This document shows, in pieces, positions 1 through 11,154 of a DNA stretch of 64,000 nt. The stretch is taken from positions 93,774,519 to 93,838,518 of the forward strand of contig JBANSL010000002.1 of the NCBI GenBank assembly GCA_037127255.1. The letters run 5' to 3'. The stretch is from Persicaria tinctoria. Its lineage: Eukaryota; Streptophyta; Magnoliopsida; Caryophyllales; Polygonaceae. A model generated the notes under the pieces. That model was not told the origin of the DNA. It saw nothing but the letters and a program-made list of their open reading frames with translations, and did not search any database. Each line of letters starts with the position of its first letter. Position 1 is the first letter of the stretch. Both the position numbers and the translations under genes were made by a program.

Positions 1-1158
1 ACCTGCAGGATGAAACTCTCTGCTTCGCCTTTCCAGCTCAGCCAACAGCACTCCAGCCACACCATTCGGTCTTCGCCCCTGTCTCATGTGCTGCACCAGC
101 CGATTGCAGTCAGTCTCTATCACTATCCGATGCGCCTCTCTCTCCTTCGCCATCCTTACTGCCCAGATGGCAGCCTCAATTAATCTCAGCCACAAATGGG
201 TCTGATCCCCTCTGTATAGAACTCGCCGCTGCCCATGCTAGCTCCCCTTCAGAGTCTCTCTCTATCATTCCCACTCCACATCCCTTGTCTTCTAAAGCCG
301 ATGCATCGCAATTGATTTTCAAAAAGCCCACCTCTGGTAGCCTCCATCTCGCATGGCCTCCCCCCTCCTCATCATTGATGCCTAGGTTCGACACTCCCCC
401 CCCCCCCCCTCCATCTACTCGCATGGCGAGCTCCTTTGCTTCCTCTACAATTCGAATCGGTTCCACCCAAACCCCCTCGAACACTCTTCGGTTCCGAGCA
501 TGCCATATCCCATTTGCAACATATGCCCACAACCGCTTACTCTCCTCGGCCATTCTGTCTGTCACTGCATCAGCCCCCACATGAGGAAGTCATTGTGCCG
601 TTTACCCGTATGCGTCAGCTCTGGAGCGAGTCTCCATGCCTCTCGAGCTAACCGACACTCGAACAAGACAGGCATAGTCGTCTCCTCTCTCCCATACACA
701 TCACAAAATGGGTCCACTCCAACTCTCCTCTTCCATAAGGAATTCTTGCAGGGAAGAATCCCTTTGGCCGCTCGCCATAAGAAGTTTCGAACGCGGGGAA
801 CAACCTTGAGCTTCCACACTTTCTTCCAAATTCTGACCTCCGTTATGCGAAGTTTCAGCCTCCATCCTTACCCTCTCAGCCTTCTGAATTGTCAAATGGT
901 ATGCCGACCTAACACTAAAGTTGCCATCCTTTGTATAGTACCATACGATTGAGTCTTCCACTGCCGGGTCGATCAAATGAATTCTCAAGATAGCATCAAC
1001 ATCATTTGGAATAAAAGTAGCCCTCACAGCCACCTCATCCCAGCAGTCTCTCTCCTAGTCGATGAAGTTAATCCCCCACTCTAGTAGAAGGATCCCTTCC
1101 TACCGGGTTAGCCACCACTCTGAAGGAAGTTGGTCTAGGGATCCACTTATCTCTACTT
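1..1158 (-). pseudogene. LINE ORF2 3' fragment (zf-RVT and RNase H)
   Basis: Minus-strand remnant of a plant L1-type LINE ORF2, running off the left edge. Reading right to left, it has the spacer that follows the reverse transcriptase (WIPRPTSF, then IPNDVDAILRI), a zinc-binding region near 562-819 (VPRVRNFLWRAAKGILP), and an RNase H domain. The three RNase H acidic residues are visible: INCDAS near 290, EAAIWAV near 170, IETDCN near 105. The reading frame changes at least three times (about 1033/819, 580 and 176), and stops occur, so it cannot encode a working protein. The part upstream of 1158 (RT and endonuclease) is missing, as in a 5'-truncated LINE copy. Confidence 0.85.
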
Positions 1159-2050
1159 TTTTGGGTTGTTGAATGTGTGTACACGGACGCACCTTAGAAT
1201 CAAAATTTAATTTATTGATTATTTACACGTGTTTTAAAAATAATATAAACTATATAAAATATTATTTTTATAATATATAATTCGAAAATTGTTACTATTT
1301 GAATTTATTTCATGCTTTCAAAACTATACATATGCCTCAAAAGTATGGTTTACTTATTTGAATTTGTTTCATCCGATTTGTCTTTTAAATAACAAAAAAT
1401 TTTGACCATTACATGTGGTTGATCTAGTCGATAAGGATTCATATTGTCAGGTCTTTAATGATAAAATTCATATTAATAGGTGAGAGACAAGATTTAACCA
1501 CAAAGTTGGATTAGACATAGCCTCATAGGCCAAACTGCCAAATAGGGACGAAAAACCCCACCTCATATATATATATATATATATATATAGATTGGTATTA
1601 AAAAAAAATCAAAAGTTTTACATTAAAGTACCACACTGTTATAAAAGTGGTTTTATGTTGGTTTAAAAATTAATTCAATGTGACAAATAAATACATTTTT
1701 TCATCGGTTTTATGATTTGCCTAAAAATTAAATCGGTTTATTTTTTAATTTAAAAGGGGTTTTCATTTTATACAATTTGTATATTAAAAAAATAAAAATC
1801 AATTTCACAAATTTACAAACCTACATATGAACAAAAATTAGCATATATATATATTGCATCATTTCTTATTGAAATTTGAAACAAATCAACTTCAAACACA
1901 TGAAAAATTGAAATCTAAACCCAAAATAAGGAAAATACAAGCTCCAACTTATTAGAAGAGCTATTTTTCCATATAAGGAATGAAACTTGAGAAATGTCTA
2001 GCAATAATGCAATCTTATAGTACTAGCTTCAAGCTAAGTTAAGTTGAATA
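1159..2050. other. AT-rich intergenic spacer
   Basis: No supported gene. The stretch is AT-rich and holds a (TA)n microsatellite at about 1567-1589. It lies between two unrelated LINE copies. Confidence 0.6.
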
Positions 2051-2083
2051 TTTTTTTTTTTTTTTTTTGACGCAAGATAAAGG

Positions 2084-5000
2084 TTAGGACGGGCCGGCTA
2101 GCGCCAGATTCCTTCCTAGAGCGTCCTTGCGGACGAGAACAAGCAGTTCTGGATCATCTTCCCAAGCTCCGTCGGCAGGGGATGCATGTGCGCTACGAGC
2201 AAGATAGTCGGCCACCGCATTTGATTCCCTGAAAATATGACGAACAACAACATAAGAGAAGGATGAAATATCGGACAAAATGTCCGCATTTGATTCCAGG
2301 GGCATATCCAATCCCCTAAAAGAGCTTTGATGACTAGTAAGTTGTCTCCTTCGATTAGAAGATTACGAATTTGTAATTCCTTAGCCCTTAGCAGGCCCAT
2401 GCGAAGCGCGAGAGTTTCTGCATAAATAACCGATGTATCGGGACAAGCCGCCTTCCCCGCGAAGATGACCTCGGCCTGCGAGTTTCTGATGACAAAACCA
2501 TAAGACGATTTGCCATTCGCAAGAACCGAGCCATCGAAATTTAGCTTGTAGCTATCCGCTGGTGGCTTATCCCATTTGCCTGATCGAACCAGCCTAGTCG
2601 TGGATCTGGCAGTAGGGCCAACCGTTTGGGCATTATTGTTCGATATAGGGGAATCATTATAGTTATTATCTAAATGTTTAGTTTGATTCCAGCAATGTTT
2701 AGTCGTACTGTGAAGCAGTAGAATTTCGTTGATAGTTACTTTGTTGGTATGATCGAATACAAGTTGGTTTCGAAAAAACCACATGGCCCACCAAGCGTAT
2801 GCTAAATTCGCAAATTTGGTGGTCCCTATTGCAATTTTTATTTCTGAAAGAGGAAATTCCTAACCAGAAGCTGCCCTGTTCGTTATACGATCTGGGATAT
2901 GGATCCTCAGTTGATGAAGTAGCCTAGTGGCCATGGGGCAATGAACGAGTATATGATCTGTAGACTCATTTGTGTTCCCACAGAACGCGCATCCAGCCGG
3001 GACCGCCACATGAGACCCGAGAAGCCTAGATTTGGTCGGTAGTCCATCGCGCGAGATTTTCCACAGGAAGTGTTGCACTTTCGGAGGGACATCGAGCATC
3101 CAGATCCAACTATAATGGTAATCAGATCGGCCCACATTTTTTGTTAAAAAAGAATTAGCAGAGGCTGTCGAGAACCACCCATTTTTACTGGGCCCCCAAT
3201 ACAGACGGTCTGTGATTGGGTTGGTGGGTAACGTTAGATTCAAAATGTGATCTATGTCACCTTGTTTTATGATGTTCACTAAGGAGTCCTTGAGCAATTG
3301 TTTGTTCCACTGTCGGTTGTTTACAAAAAAGGCAACCGAAATGCCCTTAAGAGTATCTGGAATAGGTGAAATAGTTTTGGTACTCATAGGGGTCTGAAAT
3401 GCCCAGTTATGGTTCCAAAAATCAATAGTGTTCCCATCGCCAACACGCCACTGAAGCGCTTGGAGGAACTGCGACCTTAAGGACATAAGGCGTGACCATT
3501 GCCACGAGGTGTGACCCCTTTTGTTGTAGTTGTAAAGATCCTTGCCTTTTAGGTACTTTAGTGAAATAACTTGAACCCAGATATTGTCTGTTTCAGAAAT
3601 AATCTTCCATAGAAGTTTCATCTGCAGTGCAATATTCATAGTCTCTGCCTTATACAGGCCAAGACCACCTTTAAGTGTATCCGCACAGATTTTGTCCCAG
3701 CCGATTAGCGGTGGCGCTGTTGAAGTTTTGTTCCAAAAAAATTGCCGATATACTTTGTCAAGCTCATGGAGGATATGGGATGGTAGCAGGAAAGCCTGCA
3801 TAAGAAAGATAGGTTTTGCACTAAGGTTTGCTTTGATAAGAACTCTACGACCTTCGGCCGATAAGTTCGAAGCTTTCCACTTGGTTAGTTGATTCTTTGT
3901 TTTGAGAACCACATCTGCGAACGTATCCCTATTGGTCTTCCCATTAACGACCGGGCAACCTATATATTTGTCGAAATTATTTGCTTGGGGTATACCGAGC
4001 ACAGAAGTAATAGAGGTTATGGTGGTGGTTGTCGTATTCGGAGAAACCTGAAAACTTGATTTATGAAGATTTACCTTTTGTCCCGAGATGGAGCAGTATC
4101 TTTCGATTATGGATAGTACAGAGGTGCATGCCGATTGGGAAGCCTTACAGAAAATAAGGATATCATCTGCAAAAGCCAGAAATGGGACTTTAATCCCTGG
4201 TTTGCCGAAAGTAATACCCAGATCCTTATTAGCCAGTCCATGACAATGTAAGGACCTAGCCAGAACTTCGGCTGCTAAAATAAACAGAAAAGGGGATAGT
4301 GGGTCGCCTTGTCGCAATCCTCTCGTGGGTTGAAAAACTGTTGTGGGTTCATCATTGACAAGTACCGAGTAGGAAACCGTTGAGACGCATTCTCTAATCT
4401 TGTTAATAAAACAGTCGTTAAACCCAAATTTTGCCAAAACTTGGAAAAGGAACGGCCATTCGATACGGTCGTAAGCCTTTTCCATGTCCAATTTAATTGC
4501 CGCCCACCCCATTTTGCCTTTTTTCATGCGAAACGAATGCATTGCTTCATGGGCAATCAAGATGTTGTCCTGGATTGATCGTCCTTTTGTGAATGCTCCC
4601 TGAAGCGGGTGAATAAGCTTGTCAAAAAAATTTGTTAACCTTGTTGAGATGACTTTCGCTATGATTTTATAAATCGTTGAGCATAAGCTAATCGGGCGAA
4701 AGTGGTTTACAGACGTCGGGTCATCACATTTTGGAAGCAGCGTAATAAAAGTATGGTTTATCTATCTCAGAATCCTTCCACTAGTGAAGAAGGCTTTAAC
4801 GGCTTTAATCACCGAAGGCCCCACTGTAGGCCAGAATTTCTGGTAGAAACCCGCCGGGAAACCGTCAGGACCCGGAGCCTTATCCGGGCCCATAGAAAAC
4901 ACGGCGGCCTTGATCTCATTGTTGGTAACCGGTGCAGAAAGCATGTCGTTATCCGATTGGGAGACTAATGTAGGGATAACCATAAGATCTGGTGTAAGGT

Positions 5001-5584
5001 CCGGGTTTGGTGCCGTCGAGGCTTTGAATCTCGATTTGAAATCACGGACAAACTCGTCTTGAATTGTTTGGAAGTCGGTCGTGCGTTTCCCATTGGGAAG
5101 AATAATCGATTTAATGATTTTCCTTCCTCTTTTAGCAGTAGCCATTTTATGGAAGTATCCCGAATTTGAATCAGTAAGTTTTGTGTGTTTTACCTTAGCC
5201 CGTTGGCTCCAATAACGGCGGTGGAAGTCCAGCATCCTTTCTCTCTTGTTGAGTAATTGTTTTAGTATTTGAACATCTCTTTGGTTGTAGTTTAATATAA
5301 TAGATTCCTGTAAAGCCAGAAGTTTTTGGTCCGTGACCAGGATTTGATTATGAATATTACGCACCGTGTTCTTATGCCAAACTTTGGATAGTTTTTTTAG
5401 GGTCTTAGCCTTTTGAAGTAGTTTAAACATAAGCGACCCTTGAGGGTCCACTCTCCATGCTTGTGAAACCAATTGTCTATAATCAGCCCGAGTGGCCCAA
5501 GCCATGTCAAACTTAAAATACCTAGTCTTTGGATGAATTTTGTGACGAAAATCAGTTGATATCGGAGCATGATCAGATCTCGTG
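2084..5584 (-). pseudogene. LINE ORF2: reverse transcriptase, zf-RVT, RNase H
   Basis: Continuation of ORF2 after the LTR insertion. In order it shows the last endonuclease motif (TRSDHAPI, about 5560-5584), the long pre-RT linker, and the RT palm. The RT includes KAPGPDGFPAGFYQ near 4860, LDMEKAYDRIEW near 4490 and the catalytic FADDILIF near 4170. A zinc-binding region (VPPKVQHFLWKI) follows near 3080. The C-terminal RNase H has LNFDGS near 2540 and an FRESNAVADYLAR motif near 2210. Damage: in-frame TAG stops at 4762-4764 and 2860-2862, and a frameshift near 2310, beside the split by the LTR element. The protein would copy LINE RNA into DNA at the nick made by its endonuclease, but this copy is dead. 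Confidence 0.88.
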
Positions 5585-5589
5585 AAAGG

Positions 5590-7807
5590 TGTTGTGAACG
5601 GAATCTGCCATGTTTTACAGCAACTTTTATATCGATTTCTGTATACATTTCATACATTTGGGTTTAGATAATACAGAATCTATGTAGTTTATGTTTATTT
5701 GCCAAATTATGGAATCTACACCAGTTTCTGTTTAAATCGCAGAAATCGAGGCGTTTTACAGCAATTCTACAGAAGGTCGGAAAAGCTCGGAAAACCACTA
5801 AAACCACTACAGAAGTCCAAGGTCAAAGCAGCGGAACAAGTCTAGGAGTCAGGTCTACTCGATCTCGAGTAAGTCTACTCGACCTAGACAAGACTTGGCC
5901 GACCAACCTTGATCGACAAGCCATGGTCGAGCAAGCCAGACAACCCAGACTCCGGACCCTACTCGACCTCGACAAGCCCTGGTCGAGGTCGACGAAGCCC
6001 AATCCACATGTCCGGAAGGAGTCCTCGCCAAGCCCACCAGAGCCATCTCCGACGAACCCTGGTCGATCTCGAAGAGCAGTTGGTCGAGATCGACGAGCCT
6101 GAGTCCAGATCCGAAGCCCATCGAGGAAAGACGCTCGAGAAACCCTAGTCGGCGAGCCAGTCTACTCGACATCGACAAGGGTTACTCGAGGTCGACAAGC
6201 ACCAGGAGCCCAGTCCGAGCCACATCGAGCACACCAACCCGAGGAAGTCCACTCGACGAGCCACCCTTGTCGAGGTCGACGAAGCTTCCTCGAAGTCGAC
6301 TAGAGCCAGTTCCAGAATCTTCTCGACGTGAGCTGTTCGACTAGGATTTGGATTCCTTGGGCGCGAAGGAGTCGACTTGGCCGAAGATTCTATCCGATCT
6401 ATCAAATTCTATCATCAAGGAGCAAGATCTATCAACATGAAGACATATTTCCATATTTAGTTTTATCTTTTCCCTTATGGATTTAATTCCATTAAACATT
6501 TTATTTATCTTTAAAGCAAGTAGATATAATTTTAGATAGAGATATATATCTTCTTTCCTAGAATAGCTAGGGAATGAAGGCTATAAATAAAGCCCATGGG
6601 GCTGGTTTTTCATTCATTCCAAGTTACACACAATTAGTTAGTTCCATTCAGATACAGTTTTAGGAGTTTGAGGTTTTTAAGGTTTTGGCGGTTTGCGAAA
6701 GTTGATTGCCAGGATTGTAAAGGCTTTAAATATAGTTTATGCAATTCAATTTCTTTCATCAATCAATGTCTGTTACTGCGATGAGGCGTGAGTAGTCCAC
6801 CCACTTCTGGGGCTGGGGTGAGCCCGACGGTGGCCATGTGAGGCGATGCGATAAAGGTCCGATCTTTTGTGCGATTTATCTTCTATCCCTATAAAGCATG
6901 ATTCTTTTGCGAGAGTTGAAGGTGATCCTTGTTTGTATTATTGAAGCGAAAGTGATCTTAATGCAACTTGGATTAATTATGTGAAAAAGGGTTAGTAACA
7001 ATTAGGGTTTATGCGAGAGCCTCTATATACCTAGTTGTTAAATGACGAAAGTTATTTGATGGAAAGCATGATCTTTTATATCTTTATGTGTTGTTTTGCA
7101 TGGTTACCGTTGTGGTGTTGAAACCCTAGCCTTGGAGGTCTTTTAATATATTGAATTTACTTCGTTTCTCTAAGTTCTGTGTTTCGAAATTCTGCAATTT
7201 AAATTTCTGTCTTTTACTGTTTTAGTCGACCTAGAGGAGATCTTGTCGATCTCGAGGAACCGTGGTCGAAGTCGAGTAGGGCTTCGTCTAGGTTGAGTTG
7301 ATTTGCTTCTGTCTTTGTCGATTTTCAAGTTTCTGTCTTTACCTTTCTTTGTCGAAGTCGAGTACCTCTTGTCGAGGTCGAGTTGCCTGATCTTGTCGAG
7401 TTGATTGCTTTTGTTCTTTACTTTATGTTTTCATTACTGTCTTGTCGACCTAGAGGACAGCTTGTCGAGATCGATCAGCTTCTGTGTCCTCGAGTTACTT
7501 TCTGTCTTTTCTTTCATCTTTGTTTTACTTTTATTTCTGTCTTTGTTTTGTTTATTTGCTTTTATTTTAGTTGCCCTTGCCGGGTTTAGTTGTTTCTTTC
7601 TATTTCTGCTCGTGTTTCTGTCTTTCTGCCGCGGCTTGTGAGATTTACAGCTACCTGAGAACTGCTGACGTGCTTCCTCGTGGATTCGATCCTGATTTTC
7701 TCTTACTACAACGGGAGGAAGTCTTGTATTTATTTGCTGAAACAGGGGAGTCTATCTGAACTTTATTTGATATCTATTTCAATACTTGACCAACTCCTGC
7801 AACAACA
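5590..7807 (+). repeat. 5' LTR of the Athila-like element
   Basis: 2218-bp LTR with TG...CA ends, matching the 3' LTR along its whole length. The upstream half has a block (about 5850-6345) built from TCGA-centred hexamers such as CTCGAC and GTCGAG. A second block lies at about 7224-7500, downstream of the TATA box and so probably in the transcript. A TATA-like site at 6582-6589 divides a U3 of about 1 kb from the rest. Confidence 0.93.
6582..6589 (+). promoter_or_regulatory. TATA box of the 5' LTR
   Basis: TATAAATA, sitting about 990 bases into the LTR and kept in the 3' LTR at 13611-13618. The solo LTR at 31868-34182 has a similar site on the other strand near 33100. Position and sequence fit the core promoter of the element; the start site itself is not visible. 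Confidence 0.55.
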
Positions 7808-7809
7808 AA

Positions 7810-7827
7810 TTGGCGCCGTTGCCGGGG
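7810..7827 (+). other. Primer-binding site (tRNA-Asp)
   Basis: TTGGCGCCGTTGCCGGGG begins 3 bases after the 5' LTR. It is complementary to the 3' end of plant tRNA-Asp, the primer typical of Athila/Tat elements. Confidence 0.88.
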
Positions 7828-7890
7828 AAGCTATCAATCGCGCCTTAGGTAGTCAGTTCTCACTGTTTCTTTGAGTTACTTTTCAGGTGT

Positions 7891-9765
7891 ATGCGCCGTT
7901 CTGGTATCCCACCTGAATACTACGGTTTAGACGAACCAGAGCGCCTTCTACACATCAGAAATAGACTTCAAAGAGCCATGGAGGACGCTGAAACACAGGA
8001 GCAGCTGATCGCTAGGCTTACCAGGGATCTAGCCGCCAGGGATGCTGCTCTCGCCGCTGAGAGAGCAGAAAAGGAACAAGCACAAGCTGAGCTTGCCCAA
8101 TATCCAACCACTGCTGAGGATTATATGCATCCCACGCTCGTCGTGCCTGAATCGGCGATTCTAATCCCTGATAACTCTTTTGAAATTCGCACTCAATTTC
8201 TTATAGAGCTTAAAAATAATGCCTTTTATGGTAGATTTAATGAGTGTCCTCTTGAGCATATTACCAACTTTTCTGACATGTGCCGTACTCTTGCTGAAGG
8301 TACCACACTGGAATATGTCAAGATGAAAGCTTTTCGCTGGTCTCTAGCTGGTCCTGCACTGAAATGGCTGGAAGGGCTGAAAGCAAGATCACTGACAACC
8401 TGGGCCCAAGTAGAGCAAGAATTTCTGAATAAATTCTTCCCACCCGCCAAAACAGCATATCTCCGCCAGAAAATCACCGCTTTCAAACAGAAGCAAGGGG
8501 AACCGCTGGCAAAGGCATGGGAGCGCTACAAGGAACTTCTATGATCTTGCCCTACTCATGGACAGCCACCCTACGTCATTCAAGAGATCTTCTTCAACTC
8601 TCTTGATCAAGGCACCAAGGACAGAATCAACCATTACACTCGCTATGAGTTTCTAACGATGCCACCAATTGACGCCTGGGGTGTGCTGGACAAGCTCACC
8701 AACTATGACAACAAGTATGGGGCTACTTCAAACTATGATGAGAACTCCTGCGCCAGGCCAGCACCATCTATGCCACTTTATGAGCCAGCAAAGGAGATCG
8801 ACCCAGATGTCAGGGAGCAATACTACAGAGACCAGAATAAGAAGCTCCTCAAACAAGTGAAGTATCTTTCTGTCAATCAGCCTTGCATAGAATGCGGATC
8901 GCAAAGGCACACCACTACTGAGTGCCCACACACAGAGCAAGTCAGGATGGCAGAACATCATGAGGATGCAGCTTACGCAGGAGGGCCTAATCGCTATATG
9001 GGGGATCAAAGGCCTTATCAACAGCAATGGAACCAAGGTCCCCCTAGGAATCCTCCACCCTACAGAGCTCCAGGACATCCAGAAAGGGATCAAAGGAAGG
9101 ATGATCTGCACCTGATCCTTGAGGAGATGCGACGAAATCAGGGTACCATCAACAACCAGTTCCAGAACATCACCACCAAATTTGGAGAACTGGACATCTG
9201 GAAAAGGGGAATTGAGACGCAGATAGGACAAATTTCTGCACAGATCCCACGACAGTCCGACAAGCTCCCTGGGCAAACAGAACCAAATCCTAAGGGAAAG
9301 ACTGGACACATAGCTGCTGTAAAACTCAGGAGCGGGCATCAACTGCAAGAGCCAGAGGTCGGAGAGCAGCAGGACAGCGCCGAACAACAACTCGATGTCG
9401 ACGAACGTCTTGTCGATGTCGAGAACCCTCTTGTCGATGTCGACAACTCCTCTGATCGACCAACCTCTGCACTGAACAACAACTCGACATCAAGGAAAGT
9501 TGTCGATGTCGAGGAGCTTGTCGATGTCGAGAAGTCCCATGACGATGTCGATAAGACTGCAACACCTCCGACGTCTGTTCTGGCTCCAAATCAGAAAAAG
9601 AAGCTACCTTTCCCCACGAAATCTCTAAAGGACCCAGCGGAGAAAAAGTTTCAGCGCTTCATCAAGATGCTTCAGAAGCTCAATGTCACCATACCCTTCA
9701 CAGAAGCTCTCAAGGAAATGCCGTCCTATGTCAAGTTCCTAAAGGAGATTCTGAGCAAAAAGTGA
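7891..9765 (+). pseudogene. Athila-like gag with one in-frame stop
   Basis: Capsid/nucleocapsid polyprotein starting at the ATG 7891. After an N-terminal coiled-coil segment (RDLAARDAALAAERAEKEQA), the retrotransposon gag domain follows (LKNNAFYGRFNECPLEHI to AKAWERYKELL). An in-frame TGA at 8542-8544 interrupts it; the same frame continues with SCPTHGQPPYVIQEIFFNSL, so the stop looks like a CGA-to-TGA change. Further on there is a zinc knuckle (CIECGSQRHTTTEC, CX2CX4HX4C, about 8884-8925). An Asp/Glu/Val-rich stretch encoded by TCGA hexamers (about 9390-9560, repeated LVDVD/E) comes last. The stop would make Gag non-functional unless read through. Confidence 0.82.
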
Positions 9766-9768
9766 TCG

Positions 9769-10371
9769 ATGGCGGAAATCACAGAGGAGTGCAGCCATCT
9801 GGACATATTGGAGAAGAGGCCGGATTCAGGTAAGTTTGCTATAACTATTGGATTTGGTCCATACAAAATTAATGCCCTATGTGATCTTGGAGCCAGTGTT
9901 AGTATTATGCCTTTAACGATTTGGTCCAAGATTAAGATAGGTGCCCTGGAACCTGTGGATGCTAGACTATACATGGCCAACAACACAGTGGTCATTCCAA
10001 CAGGCATGGTAGAAAATGTCCCAGTACAAGTAGGTAAATTCTTCGTCCCTGCTGATTTCTTAATTGTTGATATGCAAGAAGATCCTGCTTGTCCAATTAT
10101 TCTAGGGAGACCATTCTTGGCGACGGTGGATGCCAATATAAGTGTAAGGAAATGAGTGCTCACCTTCAACATCAGTGATGAGGTCATTGAGTATTCCTTT
10201 AACAAAACTGAAAGGCATACGGGTCCAATGGAAGATGTCAAATCTATCTCAGCTGGCTACATCACTTGCGGGGAACCCAAGGTCAGAAATATGACCCCTA
10301 AGGAGATAGAAAAGAGGGACATGGAGGCCCGGGTGGAGGAGATCATGGCAATCCTCAAAGAGAACACATGA
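9769..10371 (+). pseudogene. Retropepsin (aspartic protease) region
   Basis: Protease segment of pol, opening 3 bases after the gag stop. The active-site region reads CDLGASVSIMPL (Asp-Leu-Gly-Ala in place of the commoner Asp-Thr/Ser-Gly), followed by the flap-like NNTVVIPTGM and the late IILGRPFLATVDA motif. A TGA at 10153-10155 ends this frame where related elements usually have Gly, and the frame resumes with VLTFNISDEVIEYSFN up to 10371. No reverse transcriptase follows. Confidence 0.75.
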
Positions 10372-10388
10372 ACTAAGTATGGGGTCAT

Positions 10389-11154
10389 AGTCGACAAAAA
10401 CCCCTCGAGATCGAGTAGTTTAGTCGACATCGATAAAAATCAGAAACCTCCACCAGCATCGTCGAGTAAGCCACTGAAACCAGAGAACAACTTGACATCG
10501 ACAACACTTGTCGATATCGACAATATTGAGGCTTCCTCGACACCACCTCCCTCGACGAGAAACCCAACTGAAGACAGTAGCTCCTCGACATCGACAACTC
10601 TTGTCGAAGTCGACAAGATCTGGGTTTCCTCGACATCTCCTTCCTCGACTCCACCTTCATCGACGAGAAATCTACTGGAAGTCGAGAACAACTCGATGTC
10701 GACAAATCTTGTCGATGTCGACAAGATCTTGGTCTCCTCGACTTCTCCTTCCTCGACTTGCAGTCCACTAGATGAACCAACTTCATCAATGTCGAGTAAC
10801 ATTACTCGAGATCGACAAGATCCAGTGGTTCCCGAATCCGATTCTGCGAAGGTAAGCCAAGGTATGAATCTTTCTTCTCCTATTTCAATTAATGATTTAT
10901 CTATACATGGAAGAGGTTTGCCTTGGTATGTGAGCTTATGCAGGATTTCCGATGACGATCCAAAGGAATACGAAGTAGGAGACATGGTCTATGTCTCTAA
11001 ATCAAAGGATCATTGGTTTCCTAACAAATTCAATAAGAAGAAGATGGGACCATTCACGGTGAACAAGATCCATTCAGGAGGGATCCAGCTGAAGGACAAG
11101 AATGGAGTCTTATTTGAGGCCCAAGCTACATGGGCTCTGCAGATGCCACCTTGA
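10389..11154 (+). pseudogene. TCGA-hexamer stretch joined to integrase C-terminal tail
   Basis: The frame 10492-11154 first encodes a low-complexity Ser/Thr/Asp/Val segment produced by hexamer repeats (LVDIDN, LVEVDK, LVDVDK, with SST/TSPSST between). It then encodes YEVGDMVYVSKSKDHWFPNK and GPFTVNKIHSGGIQLKDKNG, which resemble the SH3-like C-terminal end of Gypsy integrases. The catalytic parts of RT, RNase H and integrase, normally several kb between protease and this tail, are missing. The hexamer array sits exactly at this deletion junction. Confidence 0.6.

Noticed and set aside
1567..1589. (TA)n tract at the left of the window
   Set aside because: An ordinary microsatellite with no associated element ends.
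7383..7641. Overlapping hydrophobic open frames inside the 5' LTR (and at 14412-14670)
   Set aside because: They are encoded by T-rich LTR sequence and have no start context or family match. The equivalent frames in the 3' LTR differ only by the LTR substitutions, so they are by-products.
10440..10985. Minus-strand open frame over the TCGA array (STSTRFVD-like repeats)
   Set aside because: It is the reverse reading of a self-complementary hexamer array; the integrase-tail homology lies on the plus strand.
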